From Phoronis australis (taxonomy: Eukaryota > Phoronida > Phoronidae): a stretch of 64,000 nucleotides of DNA. A model generated the notes under the pieces. It was not told the DNA's origin and made no database searches. It saw nothing but the letters and a program-made list of their open reading frames with translations. Below are positions 1 to 10,963 of this stretch, piece after piece. The stretch lies in assembly GCA_002633005.1 (NCBI GenBank), contig NMRA01000662.1, positions 71,375 through 135,374 on the forward strand. Direction: 5' to 3'. The position numbers and the translations under genes were made by a program. Positions within the stretch are counted from its first letter, which is position 1. The number at the start of each line of letters is the position of its first letter.

Positions 1-2388
1 TGTACCATTGTTGTAACTTTGGTTGTTAACGATAAGAAGTTGAAAGTCAGTACAGCGATCATCCCTAAGTGAATAAACCCAGTATTTGCTGTTCCTGTTA
101 TTACATACAACCCACGTGTGAAAGAAGCAGAAGCCAACAGATACACAAAAAGTTGCAGACATTCTAATAATGCCCCCCCCCCCCATAATAAGAAAGAAAC
201 ATAGTGGCCAACTCTCTGTACGATGCATTCTGTACTTTGCAGCTAAATTCAACAACAAGTAATTGTGGGTTAGTACATCATGACTTCTTAAGGCCCACGT
301 CGCTAAGAGTGGACACTTTGTCGCTAAGTGAGGAAACTCCATCCAGATGCAGGCTCAATGCTTAACTGTTGAGCAGCAAGCATTGCTGTGACTTCCTACA
401 ACTAGGCGTTGCAGACAAATCGGTAAGTGTGGACAGAGCATAACAGACTGTTGTTTCCCTTTTATCTCAACTCGTACAATCTGCAGTTATACAGACTAGT
501 CAAGCTCCACTCTGTTATCAAATGAAGTGCCACTTAACTTTACCAAAAGCAAATAAAGCTACACCAGACAGTTTACCCATACTGCATCACTTAACAGTGT
601 AAATTACAACTGCGTCTGCAGTTAGAATGCTAAGTCAGATAGAAAGTAAAACTGTCCTTGCCAATTTCCATCGTTTGAAAATAAAATAAGTTTCACCAGA
701 GTAAGTAATATTACTCTCTATCGCTAGCATACAACCAGAAACAACTAGCACTCTATAAACAAAAAAAAATCGCCATTGAGGCTAGTGTGATCACCTGTTT
801 TGCTTGTAATTCATGGCAATAACCACATTGCCTAGGGTGGTCATGCGATTTTTACTATTTCTTTTCATCAACGGAATGCAGGCATGATGTCACGCAAAAC
901 AATGGTAGTAATGTAAACAAGAACACATTGAACGAGAAAATTAGAAAACCATGGGCCTGCTTTCAGTTTTGGTAATGCAGCTCAAATAATGGTGATGGTA
1001 ACTGGCGTATTTTTGCATACAGAAATATATGGCAGTGAGTGAACCACTAACCACTTATTAGGGCAGAGAAAATTTGCAAATTTGACACGGAATTTTGTAG
1101 AGGCCAATAAAATAGATATCTTTCTGTCTAAGAATAGAATGTCGTCATCAATTACCTCAAGAACAACATATTAAAATTCACACAAAAAATCATAAAACAA
1201 GTGAAAAGCACTTGTTGATTATGTTGCGAACATGAACCAATTTGAAACATACGTAGATATCAATGGTTTACAGACCTGTAAGACATCTACCCGCATCTTA
1301 TATTCAGAAAATATGGAAATTTCCTGTCATTACACCAGGATATTGCAGGTGACAAAAAATCTTAAGGTGACATGGGACCTTATTGACACGTCTGTGTATT
1401 TTTCAAAATATCTAACTCCATAAAAGTACATATTTTCTGAAAAACTCCATAAAAGTACATATTTTCTGAAAGAAGAAAGCCTGTAGAAACTGATTGTTGA
1501 ATTTTAATAAATCGGCCATTAATTGAGTAACGTGACCATGTCTTCTAAGTAAAATTTAGCAAAAAATAGAAAAAGAACATTTAAGCAACACAACAATATC
1601 AATTACATGTACAAATTCCATTTGATATAAATGTTCGAAAACACCAATACTACAACTTTCTACAGTATCATTATGTTTTCAATTTACGAAAGTTTCGATA
1701 TTTTCATGTCACTTATAAAAGCGGAACGTTTTAAAACAATTCTCAACAGCATTTTAGAGCAAAGCACATAAGGAATATTACCTGAAATTTTCACATGAAT
1801 CAAATCGGCAATTTCTAATACATGAAGTTTTGACATTTCCTAGAACCCTCCATAATCTTATCACAATATAACTATCAGATGAAAGCTGTACTGGCCACTG
1901 TCTCATTTAAATAACCTCAGACTAAAATTGTCTACGCAGAATAAATGTTGTGAGTTATTGGTCTGCACTAAGCTGTTGACAAAATTTCTCATGAGTGACA
2001 TTCAGTCGCTTTCAACAGTAATGATGCCCTGGCAAGTAGATTGATGGGTACCAATCAATTCTGGTAGATTTTTGGATGTGACTGTCACAATAAGTCACTC
2101 ATTCGACACGACACGACACGTGCACTGCTGGTTGCAGTTGTAATGATAGACTTAATGCCTTTGTTGTTGACAACCTCCAGCACACCTCCAGCAGGTGCAA
2201 GACTCTAACATACCCTTCCAATTCCATTTTTGTAAAAACTTTGTACAACAAATTGCAAATCAGCTAATCAAAATTTACATTGACCCGTGACAGTATTTTT
2301 TTTAAACACTTGTAATTTCTGACCCAATAAGAACAAGGTTCAACGGTTTTGACATGAACATCCCTGCCAGAATATCTCCCAGTCTTAC
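1..2388 (-). other. CADPS intron 2 (partial), no gene seen
   Basis: AT-rich sequence downstream of CADPS exon 2. I see no exon continuing the CADPS reading frame and no credible ORF. A 29-bp unit containing ccataaaagtacatattttc is repeated twice at about 1414-1470. A run of 14 C occurs near 171-184. Confidence 0.6.
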
Positions 2389-2469
2389 CCTGGCAACTTG
2401 CTCCACAGCCTGGAGTCGTCCATCCAACTCTCGCCGCACTTGGGATGCCTGTTCATCTGCGTTATCCAG
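2389..2469 (-). CDS. CADPS: CADPS-like coding exon 2 (27 codons)
   Basis: This exon encodes 27 residues starting [18 protein letters not shown] and ending VEQVAR, a close match to the vertebrate CAPS1/CAPS2 stretch that begins LDNPDEQ and ends QIARERKF. On the minus strand it is preceded by a pyrimidine-rich acceptor (tttcctttcag) and followed by AGG|GTAAGA. Its 81 bp keep phase 0 on both sides, so it joins exactly to exon 1 ([11 protein letters not shown]). The segment belongs to the helical N-terminal region upstream of the C2, PH and MUN domains. The next exon, which should continue as RERKFPKF or similar, was not found between 1 and 2388 and presumably lies outside the window. Identification is from family memory, not a search. 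Confidence 0.93.
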
Positions 2470-2532
2470 CTGAAAGGAAACACAAGTATGCAATGATTAC
2501 AAAGGTTCATAAAGACACAGCAAAGCCCAACA

Positions 2533-2664
2533 GGGACCTCACTCAACCGTGGGGAAGCACTACCCGACAGGGACCTCATTCAACTGTGGGGAGGCACTAC
2601 CCAACAGGGACCTCACTCAACCATGGTGAAGCACTGCCCGACATGGACCTCACCCAACCGTGGT
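2533..2664. repeat. 37-bp minisatellite, about 3.5 copies
   Basis: Imperfect tandem copies of a unit beginning GGGACCTCACTCAACCGTGG and ending in CACTACCCGACA. It sits 64 bp upstream (in gene sense) of CADPS exon 2, within intron 1. It gives a spurious 73-residue ORF on the plus strand. Confidence 0.85.
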
Positions 2665-3217
2665 GACAGGTGATTGTGCCTTCTAGGAATGGGGCTTACA
2701 TTCAGCTACAAAATCAAGGGCCTCGCCCAGTGAATGTGTACTTGTGACATACACAACTATTTCTGAAAATAATTAAGTCTCACTTGTGCAAAAGTCCAAT
2801 GTCTTTGAAAATACACACATAACTGCTCATTACTTAGATTTCAATAAATTAATTTACACTGTATAAAAATATGTGGGCACATAAAAACAAGATGAATATT
2901 GAAACAGGCCGTTACTTGAAGGCATTTCAAAGTCACGATTGTCCGCCAGAACACTGCGCACAAACAGCGGAACGACCAGTGCAGGAGTGTAATATTGTCG
3001 GGGATATTGTAATAGGATAATCAAGATATCGCACATGAAAAATAAGTTTTTCCATTACAAAGTCGGTAAGTTGATCGTTAAAGAATGAAACATCGTTGCG
3101 ACATTTTTCACATATTTATGCCGTGGTCCCAAATTTTCTTTGGCGTATCCAAAAATTTACAAATTTTAAAGTAGCTGAAAACACTAGCCAATGAAACGCG
3201 TCAAAGATCGGTTCTTC

Positions 3218-3485
3218 TTTATCCCATGTTCCCTCCCGTAACATGTTTACCGCTCAATGAAGAGGGATGTTCTCTGTTAGTGTTCATCTTGATGTGGCAA
3301 TAACCAAATAAAGGCTGGATTCGCACGACTTGCTTTGTTTGCCAGGTATCTACTTGCCGACAAAAACTGGGCTCGCCTACGTGGGAAATTCCTGATCGCA
3401 TGTTGAGACTTGATATGATGATCCAAATTTGTAGTCACAAATGTGACCTGAAGCTCGTTATGTCGAGCGCTGAGTCCCAGTTGAT
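3218..3485. repeat. Interspersed repeat, partner of 16225-16507
   Basis: Direct-orientation relative of 16225-16507. Shared landmarks are atcccatgtt, tctgttagtgttc, ggattcgcac, tttgccaggtatct, a tgtgacctgaagctcgtta block and a decayed end gtcgagcgctg. The partner keeps the less decayed terminus gtcaagccctg, whose reverse complement CAGGGCTTGAC is hAT-like. This copy is probably an old non-autonomous DNA transposon fragment. Confidence 0.6.
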
Positions 3486-5486
3486 TACAACCCATACTGA
3501 CTTTTGAGTACTCGCAGTAAGTACGTGTTGCTGGTTAGAACTCATCACTAATTTAGTTGTATAGCAAACCGCGGGTGCCGATTACAATTTTCCATGTTAA
3601 ATTTGCCGACTAAAAGGTTTTGATGTTGAGCTGACTGTCTCGGCAAACTTGACATACACGAATAATTCCTAAAAATGGCTACAGTTTACGAAATACAACA
3701 ATCTAAATTTCAGAAAGAATAACGTTATTCGCCTGTTGGATTTATAGTAATCTGAACACAAAAGTTTAAAATTTGAACAGGAAAAATGATCCAGAAAGTT
3801 GAACAGAATGGAAAATGAGTTACAAACAATAGCAAAGTAAGACTGATATGCGACATTTTTGAAGGATGAGCAACTAGTATATTGACCGGAAAATAACTAA
3901 CAAAAAGGCCGCACATAATTAACAATGCCATTTTTGTGCTAGATGTCACAGCATCAATAATAAATGTGCGCATGGTACATTCTAAAGAATTGAAAAAGCC
4001 AGCTGCAACCTGCAGTAACACTATTGATTTTGTGATAAACTGTAACTGCCAAAGTATAATACTTAAAGCACTAGAAACTTGTACATACTCCGGAAGAGTG
4101 AATACAGCAAATCATAGTTTATGTCGGAAATAGCGCATGAAATTATGTGTTATCTTATTATACAGAAAGCAAGTTAGTGCCACACTGTGTAGTGCGAATC
4201 AATGTATGACACATATAACTAGCCCTCTTGTTCTAGCTTTAATAGTCATTAAGATTCCACAACTGTAACTAATCAATAAATCAATAAGCAGCTCTGTTTT
4301 ATTTGAAAAACTATTTGACCAAGCAATGACTCTGACCTTGGTCTTGCGCACAAGAATTGTCAATTTGGACGCAATGTGGCAAAAATCGCTCCATTTTGAT
4401 AACTTTTTGGTAAAAAATGAATGAGAAAGAGTAACATCATGGCCAACATGGATAGTACAGTATAGGGGTAGTTTGGGGAAATTCGGACAGCGCTACAATT
4501 CGGAGGAGCCTAAATAAATGTGAAATTTAATATCAACCAAGATGCCTTACAACTAAATGAAAAGATTATTCACTTCCTTGAACTACAGTAGCAACTTATT
4601 CATTACCACATTTGAATTACAACAAAGTTTCAACGCATATGAAGCATGTTCAGCTACTGACGTTGCTCTAGTGATTTTGAAAGTCTGCAGTAGGCACACT
4701 CTCATTTCCAAGTTATATTTAGGTCACTAGGTCACTTGGTCCCTTGACATGTCAATGAAGTTGAATTTACTTGACCCTTAATTGATCACTATTGATCACT
4801 ATTGCTGTTTTATGTGTTAATTGCAACAGAAAAAAACATACAAAAAAGCATGATTTAGTCAAAAAAAACGGGTGTCTGAATTTCCCCTCCAACATTTTGT
4901 ACGCTGCGGGGAAGTTTGGACACCATGCTTTTAGGCTACTAGACGCTTTTCTTGATGCTTTCTTGAGAGATTTTCATATTCACGGGATGACATTCTGTGT
5001 TAGAGGTCAATTCACAACTGAATTTGTCAACAATAGCAGTGTTTACCATGCGGGATGCACACAATTGTTATTGGCAGACATATTTTTACGTCGTTTATGT
5101 AGCCAGGACACGATGACTTCTCAAATTTTATTTTTCGTCCCATGATGACACTGCTAAATTATACCTAAATTCATATTTAGAAATCATAAAGTACTATATT
5201 TTGTTCGAGTTTTACCTATTCAGAATTTGCTGGTTCGAATTTCCCTGATACTCTATCCGACTTTCCCCACCTGCGTCTGAATTTTCCAAATTTTGACCAT
5301 TATTGTTATTCTTAAAATTCGAAGGCATTGAAACTGAACTAGTAACGAACAATCTCATTGGTTGATTTCTCAAAAGATTTGTGAATATCTCATGACTAGT
5401 CAAATGTTATTAGTTGACACATTAACCTCCAATAGCAGGTAAGCAAAGTTAAGCTAGGTGTCTAGGATGGAAATCCTAACAGCTGC

Positions 5487-6472
5487 NNNNNNNNNNNNNN
5501 NNNNNNNNNNNNNNNNNNNNNNNNNNNNNNNNNNNNNNNNNNNNNNNNNNNNNNNNNNNNNNNNNNNNNNNNNNNNNNNNNNNNNNNNNNNNNNNNNNNN
5601 NNNNNNNNNNNNNNNNNNNNNNNNNNNNNNNNNNNNNNNNNNNNNNNNNNNNNNNNNNNNNNNNNNNNNNNNNNNNNNNNNNNNNNNNNNNNNNNNNNNN
5701 NNNNNNNNNNNNNNNNNNNNNNNNNNNNNNNNNNNNNNNNNNNNNNNNNNNNNNNNNNNNNNNNNNNNNNNNNNNNNNNNNNNNNNNNNNNNNNNNNNNN
5801 NNNNNNNNNNNNNNNNNNNNNNNNNNNNNNNNNNNNNNNNNNNNNNNNNNNNNNNNNNNNNNNNNNNNNNNNNNNNNNNNNNNNNNNNNNNNNNNNNNNN
5901 NNNNNNNNNNNNNNNNNNNNNNNNNNNNNNNNNNNNNNNNNNNNNNNNNNNNNNNNNNNNNNNNNNNNNNNNNNNNNNNNNNNNNNNNNNNNNNNNNNNN
6001 NNNNNNNNNNNNNNNNNNNNNNNNNNNNNNNNNNNNNNNNNNNNNNNNNNNNNNNNNNNNNNNNNNNNNNNNNNNNNNNNNNNNNNNNNNNNNNNNNNNN
6101 NNNNNNNNNNNNNNNNNNNNNNNNNNNNNNNNNNNNNNNNNNNNNNNNNNNNNNNNNNNNNNNNNNNNNNNNNNNNNNNNNNNNNNNNNNNNNNNNNNNN
6201 NNNNNNNNNNNNNNNNNNNNNNNNNNNNNNNNNNNNNNNNNNNNNNNNNNNNNNNNNNNNNNNNNNNNNNNNNNNNNNNNNNNNNNNNNNNNNNNNNNNN
6301 NNNNNNNNNNNNNNNNNNNNNNNNNNNNNNNNNNNNNNNNNNNNNNNNNNNNNNNNNNNNNNNNNNNNNNNNNNNNNNNNNNNNNNNNNNNNNNNNNNNN
6401 NNNNNNNNNNNNNNNNNNNNNNNNNNNNNNNNNNNNNNNNNNNNNNNNNNNNNNNNNNNNNNNNNNNNNNNN
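5487..6472. other. Assembly gap (986 N)
   Basis: Run of unknown bases. Its right edge opens directly into a 27-bp minisatellite, so the gap may be an unassembled extension of that array. ORFs spanning the gap are artefacts of the N run. Confidence 0.98.
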
Positions 6473-6631
6473 GTGCTATCGTACACAGTGTGTCCCGCAG
6501 TGCTATCGTACACAGTGTGTCCCGCAGTGCTATCGTACACAGTGTGTCCCGCAGTGCTATCGTACACAGTGTGTCCCGCAGTGCTATCGTACACAGTGTG
6601 TCCCGCAGTGCTATCGTACACAGTGTGTCCC
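6473..6631. repeat. 27-bp minisatellite, about 6 copies
   Basis: Nearly perfect tandem copies of a unit starting GTGCTATCGTACACAGTGTG and ending TCCCGCA; the last copy diverges at cccagaaacg. The unit is a multiple of 3 and has no stops, so it reads open in several frames (for example AIVHSVSRS repeats). It lies deep inside a CADPS intron and is not credible as coding sequence. It borders the 986-N gap, so the true array is probably longer. Confidence 0.93.
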
Positions 6632-8122
6632 AGAAACGAACTTACTTCAAATAATAATACATGCATTGTTTATTAAATTTGGAAGAAGATTATTTGCACT
6701 GGTGTAGCCAGAAGTATTAAAAGGGCCAAAAATGAAATTGACAACGACCAGAGGGAACTGAATTGAAACTAGCAGCACTGCATTGAAGTGTCCCGAGTCA
6801 CTTCACTACAAAAATGCACCTTGCGGTTTACAATTTACAAAAGACTTAACATACATTTTCTCAACATGTTAAGAGACCATAGCACAAAACAAAGAAAATA
6901 CAGTTTATCATCAGTCCAACACGTACCTGTAAAAGTTGCATAAATATATAGTAGCGCACTGAAGGTCAACTTGGCTATGAGTTTCGTTAACAATCGTTGT
7001 ACTCCTACCACCTGATAAGTTTTTCTACACTACAAATGTATAGAATGCGCCTCTGAAGGTTATATAAAGATGATTGGCCCAGCCAAGGTCACTAGGTATT
7101 GTGAGGCCACCATTCACAGGTCCATCTTATAAGGCACCCACCCCACTCATATGTCGGGCGCTCAACTTTTATAAGTCAGGGACTAGAGATAGGAGAAAAA
7201 CAAATTCTTGTGTCCTTTGCCAGCCACCGTAATGCCAACATTTGCACTGTTGGTTAGTCATAAGGAGGCCAATGTTGTAAAGAGTCTGTCCATTTTGTCT
7301 TCATCAATTCAGCATGTGTCCACCAGAATTTGAGATTGAATCAAGCTTTCACTCGGCTGCACAGCTGTGAGCTATGTTAATTATACACTTATTTTGTACA
7401 CAATATGGCCGACAAGAGAAAGTATATTTTGTGAAATTTGTCCGTAAAAGTCGAGATTAAGAACTGTTCAGTCTATGTCAAGCATGGTTTGCAGTGTATA
7501 GGTATCATAAACAACAACTGTTTCCACTACTTGAAAAAAGGTAATCAGTCTCTGAAAATGGAAAATAACCATTATGGAAATTAGTTTTGTGCAAAACACT
7601 GAGAGGAGAATTGCTATGTTACCATACTCATGTTCACATAATATGACAAACAAAATTTTCCGCTTTTTAAAATCGATAAGTATGGTAAAAATTCTCTAGA
7701 GTGAGACAGTCTCTAAAATCCGAGATGCCGAAATTCAAGCTGCAACAGCAGACTTTTCATACTCTCTGGATTAACGAGAACGTGAAAGTGACTTCCGCCT
7801 GATCCCAACTTAAATTTGATGGACAGATGTAACAACAAATGGGTGCTTTATCATCAGTATTTTCCATCAGATGGATATAATGCCTTGATAGGCTTTAAAA
7901 TGTAACAATTTTATGTCATTGTTACATTTTACTTTGCTAAGCCTCTCTTAAAATGTAGCAAGTTGTTACATCTTACATAACTGTTAAAATTTATGTGGAA
8001 TGTGCATGCCAGAAATGTACCATTGTTACATTTTACACAGAAAATAAATCTGAAACTAAATAAGGTGATCCAGATGCTCCCAAGGATACTATTGTTTCAC
8101 GAAATGTAGAATATAAATCGGT

Positions 8123-8405
8123 AAATAAAACAACAAGAATGGATCAACTGAAATTTTCGGATATAATAACGTCCTTTGTCAACAGAAACAGAAATAAAGT
8201 AAAATCAAACACTATATGACAATTACAATATAAATAGTTAAATAAAACAACAAGAATGGATCAACTGAAATTTTCGGATGTAATAACATCCTCTGTCAAC
8301 AGAAACAGAAATAAAGTGTTTGATTTTACTTTATTTCCGTTTCTGTTGACAAAGGACGTTATTACATCCGAAAATTTCAGTTGATCCATTCTTGTTGTTT
8401 TATTT
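8123..8405. repeat. Long inverted repeat (hairpin) with 78-bp arms
   Basis: The arms 8240-8317 and 8328-8405 are reverse complements at about 75 of 78 positions, with a 10-base loop. A third, direct copy of the left arm starts at 8123. The arms contain acaagaatggatcaactgaa and its complement. The structure is typical of a miniature inverted-repeat or foldback element. It recurs after 8727 because of the local duplication described separately. Confidence 0.88.
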
Positions 8406-9240
8406 ACATTTTGCGAAACCAATGTCATATCATAAAGGAAGCAACCAAAATCACCAACAAGTGGTATCTGGCACCGCCGGGGTACTCGAGTATTTTTGGA
8501 CGAGAGGTGCAGCCGGAAAATTTACCCATTAAGAAAGTAGGCTTGCACAAAAAAGTTACCCATTTAGACAGTAATTTTGTGTAAAAATTCATATTTGCGC
8601 ACAGTTCTGTTCCAGAAATTCAGAAAAGGCACCCTTTTTGATAGTATTCTGGTGAAAATGCCACCACTTTGAAGTTTTTTTTACTGTAAAAAACACTCCT
8701 TTGGGCGACAGTTTTCATACATCTCTNATATGACAATTACAATATAAATAGTTAAATAAAACAACAAGAATGGATCAACTGAAATTTTCGGATGTAATAA
8801 CATCCTCTGTCAACAGAAACAGAAATAAAGTGTTTTTGATTTTACTTTATTTCCGTTTCTGTTGACAAAGGACGTTATTACATCCGAAAATTTCAGTTGA
8901 TCCATTCTTGTTTTATTTACATTTTGCGAAACCAATGCCATATCATAAAGGAAGCAACCAAAATCACGAACAAGTGGTATCTGGCACCGCCGGGGTACTC
9001 GAGTATTTTTGGACGAGAGGTGCAGCCGGAAAATTTACCCATTAAGAAAGTAGGCTTGCACAAAAAAGTTACCCATTTAGACAGTAATTTTGTGTAAAAA
9101 TTCATATTTTCGCACAGTTCTGTTCCAGAAATTCAGAAAAGGCACCCTTTTTGATAGTATTTTGGTGAAAATGCCACCACTTTGAAGTTTTTTTTACTGT
9201 AAAAAACACTCCTTTGGGCGACAGTTTTCATACATCTCTT
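8212..9240. repeat. About 0.51-kb direct duplication around a single N (8727)
   Basis: 8212-8726 and 8728-9240 are nearly identical, including the hairpin and a following segment with caccgccggggtactcgag. The first copy stops at catctct, then comes one N, and the second copy starts again at atatgacaatt and reads through catctct into unique sequence. This is what two contig ends joined without merging their overlap would look like, so it is probably an assembly artefact. Confidence 0.85.
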
Positions 9241-9859
9241 CTATAGGAATACCATCCAAGCTGACACGGCAAGAATTATTTCTATTTAGTTTCTTCTTCT
9301 TATTATTATTATTATTGAATTTGTTTATTGAGGACACAGTACAATGTACACAATACTTGCTTAACAAAGTGTTAATATATCATGGTCCTCTAAGATTTTA
9401 AAATCGTCTCATTTATGGTTCACTGTTTTCACCACGTATCCAGCTTCCCATAATGAATAGCGAGTGCTGTTTCAAAAGGATTTTAAACATGTTCCTAGGT
9501 AGGTTCAACCTTAACGATATTGTGAGAAACGTCTTGACAGCTTTGGATGCAGAGTGGGCCTACTTTCGGAAACGAGGAGGTTGAGATTTAAAATCTTGTT
9601 TAGATGTGCGCCAACTTCAAAATTGATTATTTCTGAACTATCCACAAGCACGGCATTGTTTGTGATATAACTAATAGGACTAAAACTTGGTGATTTTTCT
9701 ATCAAAGTGAATTCTCCATGAAAAATTTTGTTGTGGTCGAATTTTCCCAAAGAAATATGATAAATATTAGCAAAAATGTGATGTCAGTGTTTCTGTTGTG
9801 CTTACCAAGGGCAATGTTTTTACTGCAATGCCAGATACACAATTGGTTTATGACCTGAG

Positions 9860-10075
9860 AGTTCTAACAAAATCCTGGATCCACCCTTGTCCAGGATCCG
9901 GTAACAAGTTTGGACAAGGGTGGATCCAGGATTTTGAGTTGGGGGGAGGGGGGAAGAGCAGACAATTAGCCAGGATTTTGCCCCTAAGGCATTCGCACCC
10001 CTGAACTGCCAAATGGAATCTAGGATATTTTAGGGGGGCTATGGCCCCCTCGGCCCCCTTCTAAATCCGCCACTG
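9860..10075. mobile_element. hAT-like element end with internal palindrome
   Basis: The stretch ends in ctaaatccgccactg (10061-10075), whose reverse complement CAGTGGCGGATTTAG has the look of common hAT-type terminal repeats. Just inside lie G-rich and C-rich blocks, ggggggctatggcccc. A hairpin precedes them: aaatcctggatccacccttg is followed by its complement caagggtggatccaggattt. No transposase is visible, so this is at most a non-autonomous fragment. Confidence 0.55.
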
Positions 10076-10949
10076 CTGGTAACTCCTTTCGTCTAGAGTT
10101 GGAACTGTACAGGGTACATTTTTTATTGCACCAAGAAACTATTCATGTTAAAAAACAAACATAGCAACACTTTAATAAATTCGAGCTGGCACATTTGACA
10201 GTATTTCATTCAAACAATCCAAGAAAGAAGCAGTTAAGTGTGTGAACAGGTTTCCTTCTGTAACAAATACCATGCAAACTCATGCAATATGATGTGGCAG
10301 TTGTATATGTGCATTGATGTAAATTGTAACAATTACATAAAAGGCCCAAGTACCTAAAATGCAACAATGTAAAATGTAGTGGTTATTACATTTTACCAAA
10401 CTTGATTCATTTTACAGCTGGATTTAAAATTGTTAAAAATTTACTGCAGCTAGAGAAATCATGCAGTTTGTCCTGCACTTTTGTCAACCAGTTTATTGTA
10501 AAACTTTTTTCAATTTATTCGCAGCTGTCTTGAAATGATCGACCAGCAGTTGCGTTACAGCCAAGCACTGAATCCCTCCTAAATCAAGCTAATTACAACA
10601 TCGATCTGACTTAAGTCCGAACATCCGGTGGAAGTCCACGAGGCATCCATAGGTGGATGCAAGCAATTTGTTTGTGCAGATTCACTTCAGAGACTGGCCA
10701 TGAAAAATTTTAGGTTTTCCATTTGGACAACAGTTGAGAAATTCAACTTGTTTGCGCTTAATTTTTGCTTGTCCTGAACAATCAGACAGTCGAGTCTTGT
10801 GGTTTGCCAGTAAATTTGATTTTGGAAAAATGAGTTCCAAAAGAAGATGAACGAATTATTAAGTAAAATCCAAACCAACTTTCACTGATCTCATAGTTTA
10901 AAAGGCTTGGTTTACAAGCACATCCACAAATCAATTTTTCCTCAAAACA

Positions 10950-10963
10950 GTTGCCATGGCAAC
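10950..10963. promoter_or_regulatory. Perfect RFX X-box palindrome in CADPS intron 1
   Basis: GTTGCCATGGCAAC fits the X-box consensus GTNRCC-N(0-3)-RGYAAC at every position and is fully palindromic. RFX factors drive ciliary genes and some neuronal genes. Function here is inference; a 14-bp match can arise by chance in a large genome. Confidence 0.5.

Noticed and set aside
4792-5145. 117-codon ORF in CADPS intron 1
   Set aside because: No similarity recognised; it overlaps repeated ggggaaattc/gaatttcccc motifs that look like subterminal repeats of a DNA element.
5458-6666. Long ORFs on both strands (about 398 codons) over the N gap and minisatellite
   Set aside because: Almost all of the length is unknown bases; the rest is a 27-bp repeat open in several frames, inside an intron.
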